From positions 1 through 64,000 of the forward strand of contig PBMG01000016.1 of the NCBI GenBank assembly GCA_002722565.1: a DNA stretch of 64,000 bases. Reading direction: 5' to 3'. Shown here one piece after another: positions 52,572 through 60,404 of the stretch. Numbering within the stretch: position 1 is the first letter of the stretch; each line of letters starts with the position of its first letter. This DNA is from Acidimicrobiaceae bacterium. Lineage in GTDB: Bacteria > Actinomycetota > Acidimicrobiia > Acidimicrobiales > Poriferisodalaceae. The translations under genes and the position numbers were made by a program. A model generated the notes under the pieces. That model saw nothing but the letters and a program-made list of their open reading frames with translations. It made no database searches and was not told where the DNA came from.

Positions 52572-53114
52572 TTAAGAGATTCGACAGCCTTCTGATATAC
52601 GTTCGATCTCTGTCCAGCTAAGTTCACTCGATTCCCAAAGCTGTTGGAAAGCTGCGTCTGCCAGGTCGGTAAAGCCATGCCGATTTCGGAATTGGTACAG
52701 ACGGCGTTGACGCTGCCCACCAATGCCAAGCCGTTCCAGTCGCCCCACGCAATGCACATCCCATGCGGCGAATTGCATCAGGTTCAATTCGTCATCGGCC
52801 GGTGTTTCGTCGAAACGACCAGATCGGCGATCCAAAATCCGAAGTAGCAGTCGTCCAATGGTGTCTCGGGTTCTAGCACTACCGAATTGGCGGGGTCTTT
52901 TGGTGTTTTCTAACGCGCCACCATCAACCCAGAGCTCAATAGGGTCATAGCTCGTTACCTTGCTTCGACCAAGTGGAGATTCCTCGTCGATTTCAAGTTT
53001 GATGCTTTCTTCGACGCCAAGTCGCTCAGCTACTTCCCCAACGACTTCACCAATGACGGCCGCGTCGTAAAAGACCATCTCGAAAGACTCGGGTGTCACT
53101 GACACCTGGGTCAT
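52572..53114 (-). CDS. Unknown protein, third gene of a ferritin-like operon
   Basis: 180 aa. The N-terminal about 75 residues (VSVTPESFEMVFYDAAVIGEVVGEVAERLG, KLEIDEESPLGR) look like an alpha/beta domain. The rest is helical and Arg/Trp-rich (WDVHCVGRLERLG, FQQLWESSELSWTEIERI). No family recognised; no signal, TM or Cys pair. Its start overlaps the stop of the DUF455-like gene by 1 bp, giving a tight three-gene operon, so it probably acts as a subunit or assembly factor for the two ferritin-like proteins. Confidence 0.65.
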   Translation of the reverse strand: MTQVSVTPESFEMVFYDAAVIGEVVGEVAERLGVEESIKLEIDEESPLGRSKVTSYDPIELWVDGGALENTKRPRQFGSARTRDTIGRLLLRILDRRSGRFDETPADDELNLMQFAAWDVHCVGRLERLGIGGQRQRRLYQFRNRHGFTDLADAAFQQLWESSELSWTEIERISEGCRIS

Positions 53115-53914
53115 TAGCTGGCTGCCTCAACTCTGGCTTCTCTTGACATATCAGCGATCTCATCAATCTCATCGTCACTGAAGCCGGCTAGTTCACGGAA
53201 CCTTCGAGTTAGCTGGATTGGGCTGTCGTCATCTTCGCCTCGGAATCCATTGAAGGAAAAGAGCCTATCCACCACCTTCTGGAATTCGAGGGCCTTATCG
53301 AGACGTTCTTTGTCGTTTTCTGTAAGTCGCCGCAACCAATCGGAACCCATCTTCACGTGGGTGACTTCGTCGGCCAGCATCCAATCTTCACAGAACTCCA
53401 AGACAGGGTCGCCTGCCAGATTGCCGAATTCTTTCATGGTGTTGAAGACATCTATAGCGAGTCCCTCTAGAGCTCTGTTCACCCCTGTGAGACGTAGTAC
53501 GGGGTCGGGGTTGCATGCTGCTTCGTACAGAAGACCATTCTCAGCAAATTCACCTAGTTCGGTTCCCATATGTTCAGCTAGCGATACTGAGATCTCGCAG
53601 TGGCGTGCCTCATCCCAGCACTGCCGAGCCATATCAAGCTTCAACGCCAGGGGAACATCTTCTCCGACTTCAAAATCCCAACAAGTACGACCCGCACCTT
53701 CAAGGGCTTGAATTTCGCCAACGAAAATACCGTGCATCAAAGCTCGCGCTCGATCAGGACCGTTTGCTAGTTCGGGGGTCAGTTTTGCTAACCGTTCGTT
53801 CGTATTCCCTCCAGCTACTCTCGCACCGCGAGGGTCGCCTAACCGTTGTTCGTTCGTTTGCCGAATGAAACGGGCGTCACGTGCTAACTCTTCAGCGGGA
53901 AAAATCTTTCGCAT
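53114..53914 (-). CDS. Ferritin-like (DUF455-type) putative diiron protein
   Basis: 266 aa. A four-helix ferritin-like core with carboxylate/His ligands: GEIQALEGAGR near 91, WDEARHCEIS (E-x2-H) near 124, NRALEGLAIDVFNTM near 164, and ADEVTHVKMG (E-x2-H) near 195. The ExxH pairs indicate a non-haem dimetal site. Family members are poorly known; MiaE-like hydroxylases belong to the same fold. Start and stop touch both neighbours (1-bp overlaps), so it forms a complex with one or both. Confidence 0.82.
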   Translation of the reverse strand: MRKIFPAEELARDARFIRQTNEQRLGDPRGARVAGGNTNERLAKLTPELANGPDRARALMHGIFVGEIQALEGAGRTCWDFEVGEDVPLALKLDMARQCWDEARHCEISVSLAEHMGTELGEFAENGLLYEAACNPDPVLRLTGVNRALEGLAIDVFNTMKEFGNLAGDPVLEFCEDWMLADEVTHVKMGSDWLRRLTENDKERLDKALEFQKVVDRLFSFNGFRGEDDDSPIQLTRRFRELAGFSDDEIDEIADMSREARVEAAS

Positions 53915-54570
53915 CAGTTCTCCTCTGGTAGGTCTACGTAGGGGTCTCCGATTGAACCGGGGCCGGCAATGCCTCCTGCAGCAAGCATAAGCTTTTCGAG
54001 CCTGGTTTGATGAACCATGGCGCGATCAATTTCTTCGTCTGATTCAATCATTGACTGAATGAGCATTTCGCCTTCACGCCAGTCATTAAATTCATCTTGA
54101 AGAATGAAGTCCAAAATTCGTACGGTAGGCATGTCGGTTATTTCCGACGTGGCGTTGCGGTGGTAGGTGTAAGCAGCGATCTTGTGGGGGATCAAGACTC
54201 GGTATACCCCGACTAACTTTTCGATCGTCATCTCCGGACCCTCGGGTTCGGTCATCGCATCAATGAAGGCAACCATATGGTCGTTAGCTGGGACCGTGAG
54301 GCGGTCGGTCTTCATTTCCCTTAATTCGGGAAGGCGTTTATCAAATAAGTCGGCATGCCACGCGTGGTGATAGCAGTGAGTGCCTAGACGCATTTTGACG
54401 TCAAGTTCGGGAACCGTGGCCACCCAACCACCAAGAGCTTCAAACAATTTGATTTCAACCCATTTGTAATGACCGACGCGTTTAGCCGTTTCTTCGACAT
54501 CAAATAGCCCTGGGAGGGCACGTCGATCCCAGGGGGCAAACGGCTCTCTGGGCCTTTTGGTTTGTGTCAT
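53914..54570 (-). CDS. Ferritin-like fold companion protein of DUF455 gene
   Basis: 218 aa, helical. Segments GHYKWVEIKLFEALGGW (near 33), GTHCYHHAWHADLFDKRLPEL (near 63-83), VYRVLIPHKIAAYTYHR, and LDFILQDEFNDWREGEMLIQ (near 150-170) resemble the four helices of a ferritin-like protein. The ligand set is less canonical: one helix offers His-rich CYHHAWHAD rather than ExxH. It may be the alpha/beta partner of the next protein in a diiron complex. It heads the operon, 125 bp downstream of nadE. Confidence 0.72.
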   Translation of the reverse strand: MTQTKRPREPFAPWDRRALPGLFDVEETAKRVGHYKWVEIKLFEALGGWVATVPELDVKMRLGTHCYHHAWHADLFDKRLPELREMKTDRLTVPANDHMVAFIDAMTEPEGPEMTIEKLVGVYRVLIPHKIAAYTYHRNATSEITDMPTVRILDFILQDEFNDWREGEMLIQSMIESDEEIDRAMVHQTRLEKLMLAAGGIAGPGSIGDPYVDLPEEN

Positions 54571-54695
54571 TGATGTTCTTTCCCTTGCAGACGAAGTCGG
54601 CTTCTTGACCCGAGTTCGCTCGTAACTTGAGTGTCGGTGAGCTTATCGCCCGTTTAGTGAGAATAGAAAGCCCAAAGCATCCCTAGCTGAGAGCT

Positions 54696-56372
54696 TTATC
54701 TGTATTGGTTGGTTATCGGCAACCGTCGATCTTTTCCGAAAGCTTTGGTCGAGATTCGAGGACCCGGGGGCGATTGCCGCCTTTTGTACTCAGCGAGATC
54801 TACGAGACGGGTGATGCGGTGAACTATTTCCGCGTCGTATCCGCGTGAGATGAGTTCTCCTGCGGTCTGGTCTTGTTCAACGTATGCCTCAAGCAGCGGG
54901 TCAAGAACCTCGTATGGCGGCAGCGATTGGTCGTCAGTTTGATCTGGTCTTAGTTCCGCCGACGGGGGTTTCGTTATAGAAGCCTCAGGTATCCACGTTG
55001 CACTGGTTTGCTGATTCCGCCAACGGCAAAGCTCATAGACCATTAACTTTGGACAGTCCTTGATGACTGCGAAACCTCCAGCGGTATCTCCATACAGTGT
55101 CGAATACCCAACTGAAGTTTCACTTTTATTTCCGGTTGTAAGAACTAGCCATCCCTTCTTGTTTGACATGGCCATGAGTAAGACACCACGCAGGCGACTT
55201 TGAAGATTTTCCTCAGTCAGATCAGTTTGATGTCCCTCAAACACTGGTTCGAGCATGTTGGTAAGCGCTGTATAACCGGGTTCGATTGAAATTGTTTCAA
55301 AGTCAATACCGAAGTTCTCCGCTAAAGCGGCAGCATCATCTTTAGACCCTTGACTGGAATAGCGCGATGGCATCGAGACTCCATGGACACGCTCAGGGCC
55401 CAACGCGTCCACAGCGATCGCTGCTACCAAACTTGAGTCAACTCCCCCAGATAGGCCAACCACAACCTCTTTAAATCCGTTCTTGTTTACATAATCGCGG
55501 GTAGCTAAAACAAGGGCCTTCCAGACTTCTGCGATCTCTTCTTCTTCTTCAGCAATTCTTTTTTCAGGTATCGGCTTTTTCTGTTGCTCGCTTCGTGAAA
55601 CGACAATGACTGGCAAGTCGCCAGAGCCACATTCTTCCACTTCGAGGTCGACTACCTGAACGCTTTCTTCGAACTGAGGGAGTCTGGCAACGAGTTCGCC
55701 TTGGGAGTCCACGACGAAAGAGGACCCATCAAATATCAATTCATCTTGACCTCCCACCTGATTGACATACACGACAGGGATCTCGTGCCTAGTAACGCGA
55801 TCGATGACTGTCGATGCGCGATCCGAATCTTTCCCACGTTGATACGGAGAGGCGTTCAGCGAAATTGCTAACCCGACACCTGAGGAAACTTGATGATCTA
55901 AAGGACCCTCGTCAAACCAGAGATCTTCACATATCGAAACTCCGATATTCGCACCCCCAATTTTGATAATCGGGCCTGCGGATGCGCCCGGCGTGAAATA
56001 CCGCTTCTCATCAAACACTGAGTAATTCGGTAGCAACTGCTTTCGGTAAATTCCTTTAATGTTCCCCTGGTAACAAATAGCCGCTGAGTTGTACAAGCAT
56101 TCGCCCTCTACTTCCGGGAACCCCACGACGGCAACGGCATTCGAAGTGTTGGCGGCAATCTCCTCTACAGCGGCGCGAGCATCATCGAGAAATTGCTGTT
56201 TCAGGAGCAGATCTTCTGGTGGGTAGCCGCATACGGCCAACTCGCTGTACACCACCACATCTGCTTGTTGTTCGACAGCTCGTTCGTACGCGTCGGCTAT
56301 TAACGCAACGTTTGTCTTGAAGTCACCCAAGCGAAAGTTGAGTTGTGCCAACGCAACCCTGATTGAAGCCAT
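54696..56372 (-). CDS. nadE: Glutamine-dependent NAD+ synthetase
   Basis: 558 aa, two domains. The N-terminal nitrilase-like glutaminase has the catalytic triad Glu44 (YSELAVCGY), Lys111 (YRKQLLPNY) and Cys148 (SICEDLWF). The C-terminal ATP-pyrophosphatase domain has the P-loop SGGVDSS at 308-314 and LTTGNKSETSVGYSTLYGD. It amidates nicotinic acid adenine dinucleotide to NAD+ with glutamine. Length is typical of the shorter bacterial two-domain form (about 550). It lies downstream of the glnII terminator on the same strand. Confidence 0.93.
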   Translation of the reverse strand: MASIRVALAQLNFRLGDFKTNVALIADAYERAVEQQADVVVYSELAVCGYPPEDLLLKQQFLDDARAAVEEIAANTSNAVAVVGFPEVEGECLYNSAAICYQGNIKGIYRKQLLPNYSVFDEKRYFTPGASAGPIIKIGGANIGVSICEDLWFDEGPLDHQVSSGVGLAISLNASPYQRGKDSDRASTVIDRVTRHEIPVVYVNQVGGQDELIFDGSSFVVDSQGELVARLPQFEESVQVVDLEVEECGSGDLPVIVVSRSEQQKKPIPEKRIAEEEEEIAEVWKALVLATRDYVNKNGFKEVVVGLSGGVDSSLVAAIAVDALGPERVHGVSMPSRYSSQGSKDDAAALAENFGIDFETISIEPGYTALTNMLEPVFEGHQTDLTEENLQSRLRGVLLMAMSNKKGWLVLTTGNKSETSVGYSTLYGDTAGGFAVIKDCPKLMVYELCRWRNQQTSATWIPEASITKPPSAELRPDQTDDQSLPPYEVLDPLLEAYVEQDQTAGELISRGYDAEIVHRITRLVDLAEYKRRQSPPGPRISTKAFGKDRRLPITNQYR

Positions 56373-56412
56373 GTTATGAGGCTAGAACCAGACGACTGCT
56401 ATCTGCGAAAAG

Positions 56413-56448
56413 TATTTAGGCGGGGCTTCTTTGAGCCCCGCCTAAATA
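56413..56448. terminator. Rho-independent terminator between glnII and nadE
   Basis: Perfect 15-bp inverted repeat TATTTAGGCGGGGCT / AGCCCCGCCTAAATA with a 6-nt loop. On the minus strand CTTTT follows the stem, so it ends the glnII transcript (stop at 56476). It also separates nadE (start 56372) from it. The stem is symmetric and could work in both directions. Confidence 0.85.
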
Positions 56449-56475
56449 GCTAGCAATATCTAATTCTGACCTGTG

Positions 56476-57489
56476 TTACACCAAAGCAGCACAGCATGTA
56501 TTGGTCAGCAAAGTTGCCACCACATAGGGGTCAGCGTTCGCATTAGGTCGACGATCTTCGATATAGCCTTTGCCGTCTTGAGCGACCTGCCATGGAATTC
56601 GAATTGACGCCCCTCTATCCGAAACCCCATAACTGAACTGGTCAAATCTCTGAGTTTCGTGTTCACCGGTTAACCGTTCTTCGATCCCGATGCCGTAGCC
56701 AGCAAGGTGTTCTTCTGGCTTGCCAGGCTCACCCATAGATTGTGCAGCCTTTTCGACCGCTTCATAGCTTTCGCGCATCGCGTTGGTCGAGAAATTGGTG
56801 TGCATACCAGCGCCGTTCCAATCACCTTTCATGGGTTTCGCTTCAATGCTGATTTCCAGTCCATGCTCTTCTCCTGCTCGGTAGAGCAAGTAACGAGCCA
56901 TCCAAAGATGGTCGCCGACCGTGACAGTGTCGACCGGACCAATCTGGAATTCCCATTGACCGGGCATAACTTCAGCATTCGTCCCCGAGATCGCAAGACC
57001 AGCTTCAATACACCAGCTGGTGTGTTGTTCAACGAGATCGCGCCCACGAATTTTTACCGCTCCAACGCCGCAGTAATAAGGTCCTTGCGGAGCTGGGAAC
57101 CCGCCAGCGGGAAAGCCAGCTGGCCAACCTGTTACTGGGTCCAACATCGTGTATTCCTGCTCAAGTCCAAACCATGGTTCTTGATCGCCATATTGCTCCA
57201 ACGCTGTTCGTGCTGCCGCACGAGTATTGGTTGGGTGGGGCGACATATCTGATGTCAGCAATGTCTCGCACAAGACGAGAATGTTGTTGCCACCGCGAAT
57301 CGGATCTGGGCACTGGAATACGGGCTGCAGTACAACGTCTGAATTGTCGCCAGTCGCCTGATTCGTGCTTGATCCATCAAAACCCCATATTCCGGGGTCA
57401 TCGCCGTCTGCAAGGACTTTGGTCTTCGACCTAATCTCTGCGGTTGGTTCCGTTCCGTCAATCCATATGTATTCAGCCCTATACGCCAC
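56476..57489 (-). CDS. glnII: Glutamine synthetase type II (eukaryotic-like, GlnII)
   Basis: 337 aa from the GTG at 57489 (AGGAG 8-9 nt upstream); a longer frame to 57537 has no ribosome site. GSII marks: WGFDGSSTNQA, WFGLEQEYTM, NAEVMPGQWEFQIGPVDTV, MKGDWNGAGMHTNFST and DRGASIRIPW. It condenses glutamate, ammonia and ATP to glutamine and is not adenylylated. It is divergent from the type I synthetase and its regulator (57742 onwards), with 252 bp between the two starts, and is followed by a strong terminator. Confidence 0.92.
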   Translation of the reverse strand: MAYRAEYIWIDGTEPTAEIRSKTKVLADGDDPGIWGFDGSSTNQATGDNSDVVLQPVFQCPDPIRGGNNILVLCETLLTSDMSPHPTNTRAAARTALEQYGDQEPWFGLEQEYTMLDPVTGWPAGFPAGGFPAPQGPYYCGVGAVKIRGRDLVEQHTSWCIEAGLAISGTNAEVMPGQWEFQIGPVDTVTVGDHLWMARYLLYRAGEEHGLEISIEAKPMKGDWNGAGMHTNFSTNAMRESYEAVEKAAQSMGEPGKPEEHLAGYGIGIEERLTGEHETQRFDQFSYGVSDRGASIRIPWQVAQDGKGYIEDRRPNANADPYVVATLLTNTCCAALV

Positions 57490-57741
57490 TGTGTTTGCTC
57501 CTGTTAGAGGGGGCGGGATCGAAAGGCAAGCTAACAATTAGAATGGCCTTGTCACACCATTTTTCCGCCAACCAACTGGCCTAGCGTTAACAACGCGGCC
57601 ACAGACGCCTAGTTCTAGCCTCGTAATCCAATTGTGAAAGTCATGTAAACGGAACGCTTTAAGGTTTGATTTGGCCTGAGAATCACGAAGAATAGGAGCG
57701 TTGTTATTTGTTCACGGACCTAAGTGAGAGAGTGAAGTCAG

Positions 57742-59073
57742 ATGGAACGACCTCAGGACTACGTGCAAAGGCGTATTGAGGAACGCGGGATTCGTTTAGT
57801 TCGTCTCTGGTTTACCGACGTTCAAGGTCAATTAAAATCGTTCGCAATTTCTCCCGCTGAGCTCGAAACCGCTTTTGAGAGCGGAATGATTTTTGACGGT
57901 TCCTCAATCGATGGTTTCAGCAGAGTTCGCGAAGAAGACATGGTCGCTAGGCCAGACCCCGCGACTTTCGAGCTAACCCGATGGGGCGGCAACGACGAAA
58001 ATGCGGCACGGATGTTTTGTGACATTGAGCGGGCGGATGGGAGTCCTTTCCCAGGTGATTCTAGGCAAGTACTCCGGCGCTCGATGGAACGAGCCCATGC
58101 TCAAGGCTTTACCTTCTTTACTGCTCCCGAGCTTGAATATTTCTTATTTGAAGCCAACAGAAATGGGGAGCCAGTTCCCTTAGACAACGGCAGCTATTTT
58201 GATCTCACCACGGCAGATGTGGCAAGCAACATACGCCGCCAAACGCTGACAACGTTGGAGGCAATGGGAATACCGGTGGAGTATTCATTTCACGAAGACG
58301 CCCCAAGCCAGCATGAAATCGATTTGCGTTATACCGACGCGTTAACCATGGCGGACAACGTCATGACATTTCGTCTGATTGTTCGCGAAATCGCTCTCGA
58401 ACATGGGGTGCACGCCACCTTTATGCCTAAGCCGTTAACTGGTGTCCAAGGATCAGGCATGCACACGCATCTTTCATTGTTTAGAGACGGGGTGAATGCC
58501 TTCCATGACCCGGAAAGCCCCGATGGTTTATCTGATGTTGCTCGAGGTTTTATTGCTGGCCTATTGCATCACGCGAGAGAGATCACAGCTGTCACCAACC
58601 AACTCGTAAACAGCTACAAACGATTAGTAACCGGTTACGAAGCACCAGTGAATGTTTCATGGGCGCGGGCTAATCGTGCGGCTCTGATTAGGGTTCCTAC
58701 TAGCCGAGAAGGCGGCGTAGATGACACGACCCGAATCGAGTACCGAGCCCCTGACCCAGCGTGCAACCCTTATCTAGCTTTTGCAGTGATGCTGGCCGCT
58801 GGCATGAAAGGCATCGAACAGGGTTACGAGTTACCTTTGGAGGCTCCGCCTTCAATGACTGGCTTCACAGAACATGGAGGCTTAATTGATCAAGCCCAGC
58901 TCCCTCAGTCGTTGGACGAAGCATTAGATGAAATGGAAAAAAGCGACCTCGTGGCTGACACATTGGGTGACCACTTGTTCAGCTGGTTTCTTCGCAACAA
59001 AAGGCGCGAATGGAACGACTACAAAGCCCAGGTCACACCATTTGAACTCGATCGCTACTACTCAAATCTGTAA
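57742..59073 (+). CDS. glnA: Glutamine synthetase type I (short form, no adenylylation site)
   Basis: 443 aa. GSI motifs: MIFDGSSIDGF, APELEYFLFE, HHEDAPSQHEID-like YSFHEDAPSQHE, PKPLTGVQGSGMHTH and RIEYRAPDPACNPYL. It lacks the Tyr of the adenylylation loop (the region reads GYELPLEAPPS instead of NLYDLPPEE). It also lacks the extra about 25 residues of the beta subtype, so it resembles the GSI-alpha type regulated by feedback and transcription. The stop overlaps the downstream regulator gene by 1 bp (TAATG). Confidence 0.9.
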   Translation: MERPQDYVQRRIEERGIRLVRLWFTDVQGQLKSFAISPAELETAFESGMIFDGSSIDGFSRVREEDMVARPDPATFELTRWGGNDENAARMFCDIERADGSPFPGDSRQVLRRSMERAHAQGFTFFTAPELEYFLFEANRNGEPVPLDNGSYFDLTTADVASNIRRQTLTTLEAMGIPVEYSFHEDAPSQHEIDLRYTDALTMADNVMTFRLIVREIALEHGVHATFMPKPLTGVQGSGMHTHLSLFRDGVNAFHDPESPDGLSDVARGFIAGLLHHAREITAVTNQLVNSYKRLVTGYEAPVNVSWARANRAALIRVPTSREGGVDDTTRIEYRAPDPACNPYLAFAVMLAAGMKGIEQGYELPLEAPPSMTGFTEHGGLIDQAQLPQSLDEALDEMEKSDLVADTLGDHLFSWFLRNKRREWNDYKAQVTPFELDRYYSNL

Positions 59074-59750
59074 TGACAATTCTCGCTATATACCCCGCAG
59101 ATCCAGCTCCTGAGTTAGCTCAGCTGTTAGATCTCAACGGTTTCGTTTGGAAAGGTGTAGCAGATCCGTCAGACGTAGACCTTCTCGAACCTGACGAAGG
59201 TTGGGGCGGCGCAATTGTTCAACTAGTCGAAGACCATGACCTCAGTTGGAGAATGCTTCGGGCCCTTCGAAAGCGTGACGTTCCTGTAGCCCCTCTTTTA
59301 TTGATGATCAGAGGCAACGAATTAGCTGAACTCGACTTACGCGATGAACTCTTCGATGACTTTTGTTTGGACCCATTTCATCCTCGGGAACTTGAGGCTC
59401 GAGTTAAACACATGCTCGCTGCTTCGGGTGGTGACCTAAGCGGCGAACGGATCGAATACGGACCATTGGTCTTAGATCTCGAAACTTACGAAGCTTCGGT
59501 TGACAGTCGACCTCTCGATTTAACGTTTATGGAGTATGAGTTGCTCAGATTTTTGGCAGCGACCCCTGGAAGAGTTTTCACTCGAGAGGTTCTTCTGAGC
59601 CGAGTGTGGGGCTACGAGTATTACGGCGGAGCTAGGACGGTTGATGTTCATGTGCGTCGCTTAAGAGCCAAGCTTGGCGAGGAATATGCTGCCCTGATTC
59701 AAACAGTGAGAAGTGTTGGCTACCGTTTGGGTGAAAGTCGACGCCGCTAA
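59073..59750 (+). CDS. GlnR/OmpR-type winged-helix regulator
   Basis: 225 aa. An atypical N-terminal receiver-like domain (about 1-115; no clear phosphorylatable Asp pocket) and a C-terminal OmpR-type winged helix with LTFMEYELLRFLAATPGRVFTREVLLSRVWG and TVDVHVRRLRAKLG. In actinobacteria GlnR is such an orphan regulator controlling glutamine synthetase genes. The 1-bp overlap with glnA here and the divergent glnII make that role probable, though not proven. Confidence 0.82.
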   Translation: MTILAIYPADPAPELAQLLDLNGFVWKGVADPSDVDLLEPDEGWGGAIVQLVEDHDLSWRMLRALRKRDVPVAPLLLMIRGNELAELDLRDELFDDFCLDPFHPRELEARVKHMLAASGGDLSGERIEYGPLVLDLETYEASVDSRPLDLTFMEYELLRFLAATPGRVFTREVLLSRVWGYEYYGGARTVDVHVRRLRAKLGEEYAALIQTVRSVGYRLGESRRR

Positions 59751-59777
59751 GTTGTAAACATCCACAAAACTCGAAAA

Positions 59778-59933
59778 CTAGTAGTTAGTTTCGACGAGAC
59801 TGCTTCCCTCATGTCGTGACTCCGCGTCACCTTTCAACGAGTTCCCCAGCAAAGCTGCTACACCAGCGAGACTGAGAGTGATCATGAATGGGCTTAGAAG
59901 CAGAATGACAGCTATCGCGATTCCTCCGGCCAT
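59778..59933 (-). CDS. Small hypothetical membrane protein (51 aa)
   Basis: ATG at 59933, TAG at 59778. Translation begins MAGGIAIAVILLLSPFMI, continuing hydrophobic to about residue 30, then a charged tail (KGDAESRHEGSS). One TM helix or hairpin. No strong ribosome site is visible. It lies in the 261 bp between the GlnR-like gene and ridA, which otherwise hold nothing I can recognise. Confidence 0.4.
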   Translation of the reverse strand: MAGGIAIAVILLLSPFMITLSLAGVAALLGNSLKGDAESRHEGSSLVETNY

Positions 59934-60011
59934 GTGCTTGATGGTAGCCAGTTCTCGACCTTAGTCACGACTTTGGTAGCCAAGAAAAATCGCTACACGA
60001 CTGCGTGAAAT

Positions 60012-60362
60012 TCAGGATGAAGAGATATGAGCGATCGCTTCAATTTCGACGAGCCCGCCAAGAGGGAGTGCTTTAACAGCAATAGCTGAACGCGAGGGCC
60101 GGTGATCTCCAAAAGTTTCAGCGTAAACCGTATTTATGGTTGAAAAATTCTCAATATCAGTCATAAAGACAGTGCACTTCACGACATCATGGAGACTCAA
60201 GCCATGTTCCTTTAAGACACCCTGAGCATTAGTCAGGGCCTGGGCGGTCTGAGCTTCCACCCCTTCAACTAGAGAACCATCCGCGAGTCCAAGCTGACCA
60301 GAAACAAAGAGAAGGTCACCGGCTCGGTATGACGCTGAATAATGCGCAACGGGTTGAGACAC
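60012..60362 (-). CDS. ridA: RidA/YjgF-family imine/enamine deaminase
   Basis: 116 aa, GTG start. Conserved GDLLFVSGQLGL (near 16), the VVKCTVFMTDIENF strand, and the active-site Arg in RPSRSAIAVKALPLGGLVEIEAIA. RidA proteins hydrolyse reactive 2-aminoacrylate-type intermediates as trimers. It is 42 bp downstream of the molybdenum-hydroxylase-like gene on the same strand. Confidence 0.9.
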   Translation of the reverse strand: MSQPVAHYSASYRAGDLLFVSGQLGLADGSLVEGVEAQTAQALTNAQGVLKEHGLSLHDVVKCTVFMTDIENFSTINTVYAETFGDHRPSRSAIAVKALPLGGLVEIEAIAHISSS

Positions 60363-60404
60363 TTGGTACCTCCAGGCACGAAATAAATGGTCAAGAGACC
60401 TGAT

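Noticed and set aside
56707-57252. Plus-strand 181-codon frame opposite the type II glutamine synthetase
   Set aside because: Shadow frame of a highly conserved enzyme.
57634-57650. GTGAA-N6-GTAAA as a GlnR box before glnA
   Set aside because: Only loosely like the gTnAC-N6-GaAAC pattern; too weak to list without a comparative scan.
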